Shown: positions 51,989 to 60,565 of the stretch, in pieces
Position numbering within the stretch: the stretch's first letter is position 1
Layout of the letters: the number at the start of each line of letters is the position of its first letter
Source of the DNA: UBA4582 sp038106185
GTDB taxonomy: Bacteria; Pseudomonadota; Gammaproteobacteria; Pseudomonadales; Azotimanducaceae
Direction of reading: 5' to 3'
Assembly (NCBI GenBank): GCA_038106185.1
Contig: JAYODE010000008.1
Location: 1-64,000 of the forward strand
DNA: 64,000 bases
Notes under the pieces: model-generated
The model's input: the letters and a program-made list of their open reading frames with translations, nothing else
What the model was told of the DNA's origin: nothing
Databases searched by the model: none
Translations under genes and position numbers: made by a program

Positions 51989-54808
51989 GTGATGAAGTCG
52001 AGTTGGAAAACGCTTGCGCGGCTGGTTTTCGGGTTGCTTGTGGTGGTGAATGCACCAGTCGCCGCTGAGAGTGCCAAAGGCCCAGACTATAAAGCCTATG
52101 CAGCTTCAGTAAATGGATATTTCGAGCCGCAGTTGCCACTGCCAATTGAGCCAAATAAGCCAAGTGAGCTAAAAGACAGGCTGCCAGATTTGAGTATCTT
52201 CGAATCTGCGCTTTCAGGTCCCCTTTCTGGCCCCGCGTTACGGGATGAGTGGCTGGCAGGGTTTCTTTGGAGAAATGCCAAGGAATCTCGCGAAGCAAAG
52301 CTTGATGATCTTTATGCTCGTTATCTCTGGGAGGAGGACGGGAAAGCAAGCCCCGCGCCAAATGAAGGTGCAGATGGTAGGTCTTCCGCCCGCTACCTGT
52401 GGAACCCATTCAAACAGCGGGGCCTGTTACAACAGGGCTTCTCAGAGCCCTTCAATGCAGGGCCCGTTATCGCGCGAGCGCCCGTGATCGACGGATCTGG
52501 TCTTGACTTACCTGAGCGCTACCCACTGAGTCAACGGTTCGTCAGTGATGATAAGCGGGGCTCGAAAAGGGCCGACTCGCAGCAATTTATCATCGTCGCT
52601 CGTGACCTGACAGCACTCGAGGCCCAGCTTCAATCGATGGGCGTGCCTGTGACTGAGGCTTTCGCCATGATGAATACGGTTGTCGTGAGGCTGAACCCCG
52701 CTCAGTTGCAGCAGTTAAAATCTCACGCCAATGTGTTGAGTATCTCGGCTAACCGGGATCTTCAAACGGCGGCTTTGGCCGATGCTGTCAAGGTGGGTTC
52801 TGAGCTTGATATCAAGGGTCATCAGGTCAGCCTGCCGCTGCAAAATCTTGGCCGCAATAAGCTTCAGCTGGCACAGCTGACTCTTAATTGGCCTGAAGAA
52901 AATGGCGCCTTAACAGATATTTTGCTGGATGGAGAATCAGTGGCGCTCAGCGAATTAAGCGAAGACCTGCCGATACAGGTGAGCGGCCATCTCAAGGCCA
53001 AGAAGATCGCAGTACTGACGCTGGTGTTCGCCGCGCCCGCTGCACGGCGACCGGATGACTATGCCGTTGCCATCGAGTTTGAAGGTGGCCTGACCGTTGA
53101 ATATGCCACCAAGTCAAGCCTGCCCATGCAGGGCCGGCGACGAGATACCTTTTTCCCCTCTTTAGTGGACGCAGACCTGCTGCATGTTCAAGGCGTTACT
53201 GGCAAGGGTGTAGGGGTCGCCATAATCGACACGGGGCTTTGGTCGAACAAATCGCTGACCTTGACAACTGATCGGCAACCCAGGATTAAAGCCTATTACG
53301 ATGCCATGAAGCACCAAACCACCGGACCTATGCAGGATGAAAATGGCCACGGAACGCATATAACCAGTGTTTTGGCCAGCTCGCGCAAGACGGTGAATTT
53401 GCAGGGCGAAAAGCCCGGAAGTTACCACGGGATAGCGCCGGATGCTGATTTGGTGATAGTGCGCGCCTTTGATGAGCAGGGCGCAGGTGACTACCTGACG
53501 GTGATCCGCGCCATTGCTTTTGTCATCGCTCACCAGGACGAGTACAACATCCGTGTGCTAAATCTGTCATTCAGCGGCACGCCCCTGTCACACTATTGGC
53601 AAGATCCGCTAAATTTGGCGGTGATGGCGGCCTGGCGTGCTGGCATCGCTGTCATAGTGTCAGCGGGGAACAATGGCCCTGATCCCATGACGATCGGCGT
53701 CCCCGCCAACGTGCCCTATGTCGTGACCGTAGGTGCTATGACCGATCACTATACGCCCGATGACCTGAGTGATGATTATCTGGCGACCTTTTCGTCTGCA
53801 GGACCCACGCTGGAAGGTTTTGTTAAACCTGAGGTCACCGCTCCCGGTGGGCATATGATGGGTGAAATGGCCCTCAAGACGACGATCGCCAGCGAGCATC
53901 CTGAGTGGCATGACGGATACTCCTACTTTTTGATGTCTGGCACCTCCCAGGCCGCAGCCGTCGTGAGTGGCGTCGCGGCGCTGATGCTGCAGGTCGATCC
54001 TGACTTGAGTCCTGATGACCTCAAATGTCGCTTGATGGCGTCGGCCCAGGCGGCTGTCAAGGACGATGGTCGTCTCGCTTACAGCCTGTTTCAGCAAGGT
54101 GCCGGTTTGATCAACGCCTGGAGTGCGGTCCACAGTTCAGCTTCGGGCTGCGTCAACTTAGGGCTCGACATAGAGCAGGATCTGCAAGGTATTGCCCACT
54201 TTGGAGGTCCCGCAAATGTCGATGGGGACGGTAACTTCTATATGACGACCACGGAAGGTTACATCTGGAATATGAACGACACGGCGAATACCGACGGTTA
54301 TATCTGGAACATGGGTTATATCTGGAACATGGGCTATATCTGGAATATGGGATATATCTGGAACATGAGTGCTCTCGAGCAGAATGGTTACATCTGGAAT
54401 ATGAGTGATTTTGCAAGCAACGGTTACCTATGGAATATGGTTAGCCTGATAGAAAATGGCTATATATGGAACATGGGTAATGCCAACAATGGCTCTATGG
54501 CGCAGAACGACAATATATCGAACGACAATATATTTAACGACAATGTATTGAACGACAGTATATCGAATAATGCCGGATACATTTGGAACATGACCGGTAC
54601 AGAAAACACAGGCTATATCTGGAATATGGGGGATCCTAACAACACCGGTTATATCTGGAACATGTTTGATGCGACACAAGCTGGCTATATCTGGAATATG
54701 CGCAACTCGAACAGTACCGGCTACATCTGGAACATGAATACGCTGGAAAATACTGGCTCATTGGTTTCGCCATCGGTTGAAATCAATAAGTGGGTCACGC
54801 CAGAGTGA
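51989..54808 (+). CDS. Secreted subtilisin-like protease with C-terminal GYIWNM repeat array
   Basis: Peptidase S8 family protein (939 residues). The signal peptide spans about residues 1-26 (ending APVAAES). Residues about 197-260 look like an I9-type propeptide. The catalytic domain has Asp414 (IIDTG), His454 (NGHGTH), the oxyanion Asn561 (SAGNNGP) and Ser653 (SGTSQAA), all intact. Residues 757-916 hold 13 copies of GYIWNM (one GYLWNM), either directly tandem or spaced by 6-12 polar residues, and interrupted at 840-859 by an NDNIx-type repeat. The stop overlaps the sensor kinase start (GTGA). The start is GTG 51989 or ATG 51992 behind AGAGG. The substrate and the role of the array are unknown. 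Confidence 0.92.
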   Translation: MMKSSWKTLARLVFGLLVVVNAPVAAESAKGPDYKAYAASVNGYFEPQLPLPIEPNKPSELKDRLPDLSIFESALSGPLSGPALRDEWLAGFLWRNAKESREAKLDDLYARYLWEEDGKASPAPNEGADGRSSARYLWNPFKQRGLLQQGFSEPFNAGPVIARAPVIDGSGLDLPERYPLSQRFVSDDKRGSKRADSQQFIIVARDLTALEAQLQSMGVPVTEAFAMMNTVVVRLNPAQLQQLKSHANVLSISANRDLQTAALADAVKVGSELDIKGHQVSLPLQNLGRNKLQLAQLTLNWPEENGALTDILLDGESVALSELSEDLPIQVSGHLKAKKIAVLTLVFAAPAARRPDDYAVAIEFEGGLTVEYATKSSLPMQGRRRDTFFPSLVDADLLHVQGVTGKGVGVAIIDTGLWSNKSLTLTTDRQPRIKAYYDAMKHQTTGPMQDENGHGTHITSVLASSRKTVNLQGEKPGSYHGIAPDADLVIVRAFDEQGAGDYLTVIRAIAFVIAHQDEYNIRVLNLSFSGTPLSHYWQDPLNLAVMAAWRAGIAVIVSAGNNGPDPMTIGVPANVPYVVTVGAMTDHYTPDDLSDDYLATFSSAGPTLEGFVKPEVTAPGGHMMGEMALKTTIASEHPEWHDGYSYFLMSGTSQAAAVVSGVAALMLQVDPDLSPDDLKCRLMASAQAAVKDDGRLAYSLFQQGAGLINAWSAVHSSASGCVNLGLDIEQDLQGIAHFGGPANVDGDGNFYMTTTEGYIWNMNDTANTDGYIWNMGYIWNMGYIWNMGYIWNMSALEQNGYIWNMSDFASNGYLWNMVSLIENGYIWNMGNANNGSMAQNDNISNDNIFNDNVLNDSISNNAGYIWNMTGTENTGYIWNMGDPNNTGYIWNMFDATQAGYIWNMRNSNSTGYIWNMNTLENTGSLVSPSVEINKWVTPE
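54257..54736 (+). repeat. GYIWNM-coding repeat array (13 copies)
   Basis: Thirteen 18-base units encode Gly-Tyr-Ile-Trp-Asn-Met; four are directly adjacent, the others are separated by short Asn/Thr/Asp-rich spacers. Third codon positions vary freely (GGT/GGC/GGA, TAT/TAC, ATC/ATT/ATA, AAT/AAC) while only one amino-acid change occurs (Ile to Leu in copy 7). Confidence 0.97.
54506..54565 (+). repeat. 15-bp in-frame tandem repeat inside the array
   Basis: Four units of AACGACAATATATCG type, near identical at DNA level, encode NDNIS, NDNIF, NDNVL and NDSIS between GYIWNM copies 8 and 9. Confidence 0.92.
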
Positions 54809-57800
54809 CCGAAAAGTGTTTCCCTTCGCAGCAAAAGTTTTATAAATCAAAGCCGCAATTCCGCACCTTTGAGGCTGCCGGGCCTGCATTCGGCTGCCTG
54901 CTTTTGGTCCTGTGTTTAGCTTCCTGGATGCAAGTTGCCTGGGCAGGCGAGGTTCGACTTGCTGATTATCGCAATGTCATATTCGATCGGCTAGGGACAG
55001 GCGATGGTTTGTCTCATGCCGGCGTCAGCGCAATAACCCAGGATCAAGATGGCTTTATCTGGATAGGTACCCAGGAAGGCTTGAATCGTTACGATGGCTA
55101 CAAGTTCAGTACCTACTACCATTTGCCAGATGATCCTGAATCAGTATCCCACGATTCTGTCTGGGACCTGTTGAGCGATTCTAAGGGGCATCTTTGGGTT
55201 GGTACCGACGCTGGACTGAATCGATTTCGAGCAGCGGAAGCTAACTTTGAGTCAATCTCGCTGGACCAGGTTTCGAGTGGAGAACCTGATAAAGACCATG
55301 GTGCAGTTTTCGTGCTGCTTGAGGATACAAAGGGGCGAATCTGGATAGGGACCAGTACTGGACTGGTACGCAGGGATACCGATGGTCGAATGGTCCATTT
55401 CCATCATGACCATCAGAATTCACAGAGTCTCAGCAAAGGCAGTGTCAGAGCTATTTATGAAGACTTGTCGGGAAAAATCTGGGTGGCGACTGAGTTGGGT
55501 GGTCTGAATCGTTTTGACGAAACAGGCCAGACTTTTGCCCACTATGAATCAAATCCTGACGACCCAACCAGCATCAGCGACAATTACATTCGATTTATTC
55601 TCGAGGTCGAGCCGGGTGAACTGTGGTTGGCGACTTTCAACGGTGGTATCTCAATCTTTAACACCAATACCGAAACGGCGAAGCGGATGGAGGATACGGC
55701 TTTTAGGCGAACCCGTTCATTGCTCAAGGATCAGGATGGAGATATCTGGGTTGGAAGCGATAGCGGGTTGCATCTGTTCGACAAGGCCACGGAGCGCTTT
55801 CATCGCTACATCGTCGACCCGACCGACATTCATAGCATCAGCGACAACACGGTCTTTGAGTTATATCAGGACCAGGGGGGCGTGATCTGGGTAGGCACTT
55901 TTAATGGTGTAAGTAAGTGGAATGCTCGAACCAAGAATGTCGCACACTTTTTGGAAAATGCGGTCCGTGATATTCGCCTATCGAGTAACTCGATCACCTC
56001 ATTCGCAGAGTCGGCGCAAGGGGATATCTGGATTGGTACCTTTGAGGGATTAAATAAGTGGGATAAAACTCGTCAGGCCTTTGTTGATTTCTCGAATCTT
56101 CAGCTGAGTTTGAACAATCAATTGGTCATGTCGTTGAGGTTTTACGACGATATTTTATGGGTGGGTAGCATGGCCGGTGGTATTACTCTGGTAAAGGATG
56201 GCGTGGTGATAGGCAGTTTCGCTCATGATCCCAACGACATGTCCTCGCTCAGTTCGAATGCGGTCAGCCATATCTATGTGGATTCTCAGCACAGGCTATG
56301 GCTAACCACCTATGGTGGCGGGCTCAATCTTTATCTGGGCGAGGGCAGGTTTCAGCGTTATCCGAAGCCTGGTGATACTGCAGGTACGTTTCGAGACCTG
56401 CGTGCTTTGGCGATAGCTGAGGCTGCTGATGGGTCTCTATGGATCGCAACTGATGGCGGAGGTGTCACTATTCTGGATCCTGAAACAGGCAACACTCGTA
56501 GCCTGTCCCACAACCCTGATGATCCCAACAGTCTCAGTAGTGACAATGTCATTTCTCTGCTCGCAGTGAACGGATCCATGCTGGTTGGCACTCGCGATCG
56601 CGGATTGAATGTGTTTGATGCTGACACGGGCGCTTTCACTCGATACGGTAAGGCTGAAGGTATGGCCAGTGATGCGATCTACGGCATGCTGGAAGACAAA
56701 AAGGGTAAGTTTTGGATTAGCGGCGGTAAAGGCATCAGCGTCCTTGAACCAGAGACTGGCAAGTTCACGATTTATGACACGCGTCACGGTTTACAAAGTT
56801 ATGACTTCAACAGCGGTGCCTTTCTGAAGCTCAAAGACGGTAGTTTTTTATTTGGTGGGAATAATGGTTTCAATGCGTTCGACCCTGAGCTCATCATCGG
56901 CAACACCTATGTGCCTTCAGTTCGAATTACCCAGTTTTCAAAATTTAATGTGACGCAAAAGTTTGATCAGCCAATTACACGAGTCGCAGAAATTGAGTTG
57001 GCGCACAACGACTATATGATCGGATTTGAATTTAGTGCGATGGATTTCACCGCGCCGAGCAAAAACCGGTTCACCTATATACTGGAAGGTTTTGATCGAG
57101 ACTGGATGTCAAGCAATGACAGGCGGCAGGTAACCTATACCAATCTGGATCCCGGGGAGTATACCTTCAGGGTAAAAGGGTCTAACAGTGATGGCGTGTG
57201 GAATACAAGCCCTGCTGAGATAAGGCTGAGAGTTTTGCCGCCGATTTGGGCGACCTGGTGGGCCTATGGTGTCTATTTGCTGATCCTGTTAACAGGTTTT
57301 TATCAATTGCAGAGCGCTAATGCGGGCCGTCTGCGGCGCGAGGCAGAGAAGCGTTACAACGCGCGCTTGCAGCTCTATCTAGAGTCACTTGAAGAGGCCA
57401 GCGACTGCGTTTTGATCGCAGATGCGAACAAGAAGCTGATGTACGCCAATAATGCGATTGTGCGAATACTGGGCAAAAAACCTAAAGACGCGGAGGGCAG
57501 CTCAATCCTGGCGTTGCTATTTGCTGATGCGAGTGACGCTGTCAGAGCCGACCGCGGCTTGCGCGCTGAGGGGCGTTGGCATGGCGAGGTCAAGTCAAAA
57601 AAAGGGCTGCTTGATATCACTACCGATGTGACGATCGCGGCAGTACGTGATGCCAGCGACAACGAGACAGCGTATGTGAGCATAGCTCGCGACGTCACCC
57701 AGCGAAAACGCACGGAAGCAGAGCTGGAGGACCATAGGCGCAATCTTGAATTTCTGGTGGCTGAAAGAACCAAAGCCCTTGAACATGAAATTGCGGAAAA

Positions 57801-58476
57801 CAAACTCGTTCAGCTTGAGCTGGCGAATTCTCTGGCCGAGAAGGAGCTGCTCCTCAAGGAAGTGCATCACCGAGTTAAGAATAATATGCAAGTGATATCC
57901 AGTCTGCTGAATATTCAGGCTGAGGCCAACGGCAACGAGCGCTTCTCGGCATTGCTGGGCGAGAGTCAGCAGCGCATCAAGTCGATGGCCCTGATTCATG
58001 AAAATCTCTATCAGTCGGAGGATCTGCTTGAAATCGACTTCGAAGATTATATTCGAATGCTTGCCAATAGCCTCTGTCGTTTCTACGAGGTGCCTGATGT
58101 TGCAGTCAATCTTGATATTAACGTCGATAGGGTCTCGTTAGATATTGATTCAGCCGTACCCTGCGGATTGATTATCAATGAGCTGATTTCAAACTCTCTG
58201 AAACATGGATTTATAGGACGCCAGGGGCAGGGCCTGGTATATGTCGATTTTGCTCAGGTGGACTGTCGCTATGTTCTGCGGATCGGTGACGATGGCATAG
58301 GGCTGCCAGTGGGGTTCGACCTCAATGTCGCCACATCCATGGGCATGGAGATAGTGTCGATTTTGACCCAGCAGCTGGATGGCACCATCAAAGTAGATGG
58401 GACTCAGGGTGCCTGTTTTGAAATATCTTTTCCGCGAAAGGTGAAGTATGCCGACGAAAAGATTATTAGTCGTTGA
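54805..58476 (+). CDS. Beta-propeller sensor histidine kinase (Reg_prop-Y_Y_Y-PAS-HisKA_2)
   Basis: Hybrid-type extracytoplasmic sensor (1223 residues). A signal segment (LLLVLCLASWMQVAWA) is followed by about 14 repeats of the DxxGxIWIGTxxGLNRFD kind, enough for two seven-bladed Reg_prop propellers. A Y_Y_Y domain (about 735-800, ending before PPIWATWWAYG) and one transmembrane helix (about 815-835) come next, then a PAS domain, a coiled coil, a HisKA_2 helix with VHHRVKNNMQ (acceptor near His1022), and an ATPase with NELISNSLKHGF and DDGIGL. There is no receiver domain. GTG 54805 overlaps the protease stop; GTG 54790 is an alternative. It overlaps the downstream regulator gene by 29 bases. 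Confidence 0.92.
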   Translation: MTEKCFPSQQKFYKSKPQFRTFEAAGPAFGCLLLVLCLASWMQVAWAGEVRLADYRNVIFDRLGTGDGLSHAGVSAITQDQDGFIWIGTQEGLNRYDGYKFSTYYHLPDDPESVSHDSVWDLLSDSKGHLWVGTDAGLNRFRAAEANFESISLDQVSSGEPDKDHGAVFVLLEDTKGRIWIGTSTGLVRRDTDGRMVHFHHDHQNSQSLSKGSVRAIYEDLSGKIWVATELGGLNRFDETGQTFAHYESNPDDPTSISDNYIRFILEVEPGELWLATFNGGISIFNTNTETAKRMEDTAFRRTRSLLKDQDGDIWVGSDSGLHLFDKATERFHRYIVDPTDIHSISDNTVFELYQDQGGVIWVGTFNGVSKWNARTKNVAHFLENAVRDIRLSSNSITSFAESAQGDIWIGTFEGLNKWDKTRQAFVDFSNLQLSLNNQLVMSLRFYDDILWVGSMAGGITLVKDGVVIGSFAHDPNDMSSLSSNAVSHIYVDSQHRLWLTTYGGGLNLYLGEGRFQRYPKPGDTAGTFRDLRALAIAEAADGSLWIATDGGGVTILDPETGNTRSLSHNPDDPNSLSSDNVISLLAVNGSMLVGTRDRGLNVFDADTGAFTRYGKAEGMASDAIYGMLEDKKGKFWISGGKGISVLEPETGKFTIYDTRHGLQSYDFNSGAFLKLKDGSFLFGGNNGFNAFDPELIIGNTYVPSVRITQFSKFNVTQKFDQPITRVAEIELAHNDYMIGFEFSAMDFTAPSKNRFTYILEGFDRDWMSSNDRRQVTYTNLDPGEYTFRVKGSNSDGVWNTSPAEIRLRVLPPIWATWWAYGVYLLILLTGFYQLQSANAGRLRREAEKRYNARLQLYLESLEEASDCVLIADANKKLMYANNAIVRILGKKPKDAEGSSILALLFADASDAVRADRGLRAEGRWHGEVKSKKGLLDITTDVTIAAVRDASDNETAYVSIARDVTQRKRTEAELEDHRRNLEFLVAERTKALEHEIAENKLVQLELANSLAEKELLLKEVHHRVKNNMQVISSLLNIQAEANGNERFSALLGESQQRIKSMALIHENLYQSEDLLEIDFEDYIRMLANSLCRFYEVPDVAVNLDINVDRVSLDIDSAVPCGLIINELISNSLKHGFIGRQGQGLVYVDFAQVDCRYVLRIGDDGIGLPVGFDLNVATSMGMEIVSILTQQLDGTIKVDGTQGACFEISFPRKVKYADEKIISR

Positions 58477-60565
58477 AGACGAAGTCCTGGTCGCCAGAGA
58501 TATTAAGGCGCGACTGACACGTATGGGATATGAGGTGTTGGCAATAGCCACGAGAGGTGCAGAGGCAATTGAAAAAGCCCTGCTTTTGCGTCCTGACCTG
58601 GTGCTGATGGACATAAACCTCAGAGATGACATTGACGGAATCCAGGCGGCGATTGAAATCCGCAGTCAGTACGATGTGCCAGTGATTTTTTGTACCGCCT
58701 ATTCCAATGAGGCGACCCTCGAGCGAGCTAAAGTCTCAGAGCCTTACGGTTATGTGCTTAAGCCGTTCGATAATCGTGAGCTTGAAATCAACATAGAAAT
58801 TGCCTTGTATAAACACAGAGCGGAGAAAGACCTCTCGGAATCCCGTCGTCGTCTGGACGCGACGCTGTCAAATGTCAGTGATGGCGTGATTGCCGCTCAG
58901 AACGACGGCCAGATTTTATTTATCAACCCAGTCGCCCAAAAACTGACGGGCTGGTGTCAACAGGAAGCTCAAGCCAGTAGCCTTTTTGAAGTCTTAGTCT
59001 TGTTGCCATTCGCACCTGGTGAGTCGGTGCTCGACCTTACAAAACTGGTTATGGATCTGCCACAGCAGCCGAGTCTGCGCCAGCGCCACTTGATACAAGC
59101 CGCAGACGGTCGCATCACTCCCGGCGAAATCGCTGTTAATATTCAACTAAACAACGACCCAGGACTCATAGTTATCACGTTGCGAGATCTCCAGCAGCAG
59201 TTGCTTTATGAGGAGGAAATTCGCCGTAACGCGTTTTATGATTCGCTCACGGGTCTGCCAAACCGATTACTGTTCCTTGATCATTTGAAAAGCGCCTTGT
59301 ACCGCAGACGACAAGCTGATCAAGACACCTTTGCTGTAGTGTTTGTCGGTCTAGATGGTTTTAGCGCCATTAACGAAGGGCTGGGTCACGATCAGGGTGA
59401 TCAGGTGCTGCGCGAGATCGCTCGGCGTATCAGCACGCAGGTACGCCCAGAGGATACTGTGTCGCGCTTCAGTGGTGACCTCTTTGCGGTTCTACTGGAT
59501 CCAGTTAATACGGCTAGCGGTGCTATCGAGGCCTGTCAGCAGCTTCAGCAAGCGATTATGCCATCGCTGGTCATCAGCAATAATTCACTGGAATTATCCT
59601 CAAGCATCGGAATTGTACTGTACCACGAGGGCTACCAAACACCGGATGCAATGATTCGTGATGCGGATACTGCGCTCCATCGAGCCAAGCGGGGTGCGAA
59701 GGGTTCCTACATGATGTTTGACACACACATGCACGAGACAGCGTTAAATTTCATTCGACTCAAGAGTCATATGCAGCAAGCACTCAATGATGAAAGCTTT
59801 GATGTTTACTATCAGCCGATTGTTGATTGCCGTACAGAAAAAATGGTCAGTCTTGAAGCACTCCTGCGTTGGCAGCATCCAGCGCGTGGCCTGGTGGCAC
59901 CGGGCGACTTTATTCCTATCGCGGAGCAGACAGGTTTGATAAGGCCACTGGGTAGACTGGTTTTGCGCTCTGTCTGTCGACAGATTCGCAATTGGAGTGA
60001 ACAAGGCTTTGGTGGTTTTCAGGTAGCAGTCAACCTCTCCGCGAAGCAGTTTGAAAGCGATCTGGTACGTACGGTGCAGGATATTATTCTAGAAACAGAT
60101 ATTTCTCCGCTGATGCTTGGCGTGGAAATTACCGAGGGTGTCGCCATGCAAAATATCGAGCAGAACATCTTGATGCTCCAGGCGCTGCGAGATCTGGGAT
60201 TAACCGTCAGCATCGACGACTTTGGTACGGGGCATTCTTCACTGGCATATTTGAAACGATTGCCTCTCAATACGCTGAAAATCGACCAATCTTTTATTCA
60301 TGACATCGCCATCAATCCTGATGACAGAGAGATAACCCGAGCAATTATTGACCTGGGCCATAACCTTAAATTAAAGGTACTTGCCGAAGGTGTGGAGACG
60401 ACAGAGCAACTGCAATTTCTCCGCAGCTGCGACTGTGATTACGTTCAGGGTTACTACTACAGCGAGCCTTTACCTGCGGCCGCGATGAGTGCTTATCTGC
60501 GGTGTCAGCTGGCCTATGGCAGCAAAGTGCCACCGTCAACATCCAGAGTAGTGCCAGTCATATAG
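58448..60565 (+). CDS. Response regulator REC-PAS-GGDEF(degenerate)-EAL
   Basis: c-di-GMP-related response regulator (705 residues). Receiver residues 5-120 with acceptor Asp55 (LMDINL), closely similar to the receiver of the activator at 48792. PAS about 133-245. The GGDEF domain (about 260-425) reads FSGDLF at 341-346, so cyclase activity is unlikely. The EAL domain (about 440-690) keeps EALLRW (Glu470), VNLSAKQF, EITEG, DDFGTG (Asp590/591), LKIDQSF, EGVET and YVQGYYYSEPLP, so phosphodiesterase activity is expected. It starts inside the kinase gene with AAAGGTGAAG upstream and is its probable phosphorylation target. The 3' end overlaps a convergent SDR gene by 52 bases. Confidence 0.93.
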   Translation: MPTKRLLVVEDEVLVARDIKARLTRMGYEVLAIATRGAEAIEKALLLRPDLVLMDINLRDDIDGIQAAIEIRSQYDVPVIFCTAYSNEATLERAKVSEPYGYVLKPFDNRELEINIEIALYKHRAEKDLSESRRRLDATLSNVSDGVIAAQNDGQILFINPVAQKLTGWCQQEAQASSLFEVLVLLPFAPGESVLDLTKLVMDLPQQPSLRQRHLIQAADGRITPGEIAVNIQLNNDPGLIVITLRDLQQQLLYEEEIRRNAFYDSLTGLPNRLLFLDHLKSALYRRRQADQDTFAVVFVGLDGFSAINEGLGHDQGDQVLREIARRISTQVRPEDTVSRFSGDLFAVLLDPVNTASGAIEACQQLQQAIMPSLVISNNSLELSSSIGIVLYHEGYQTPDAMIRDADTALHRAKRGAKGSYMMFDTHMHETALNFIRLKSHMQQALNDESFDVYYQPIVDCRTEKMVSLEALLRWQHPARGLVAPGDFIPIAEQTGLIRPLGRLVLRSVCRQIRNWSEQGFGGFQVAVNLSAKQFESDLVRTVQDIILETDISPLMLGVEITEGVAMQNIEQNILMLQALRDLGLTVSIDDFGTGHSSLAYLKRLPLNTLKIDQSFIHDIAINPDDREITRAIIDLGHNLKLKVLAEGVETTEQLQFLRSCDCDYVQGYYYSEPLPAAAMSAYLRCQLAYGSKVPPSTSRVVPVI

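Noticed and set aside
54257..54736. GYIWNM array as an additional beta-propeller
   Set aside because: Copies are too close and irregularly spaced (six to about 40 residues) compared with the roughly 40-50-residue blades of Reg_prop propellers.
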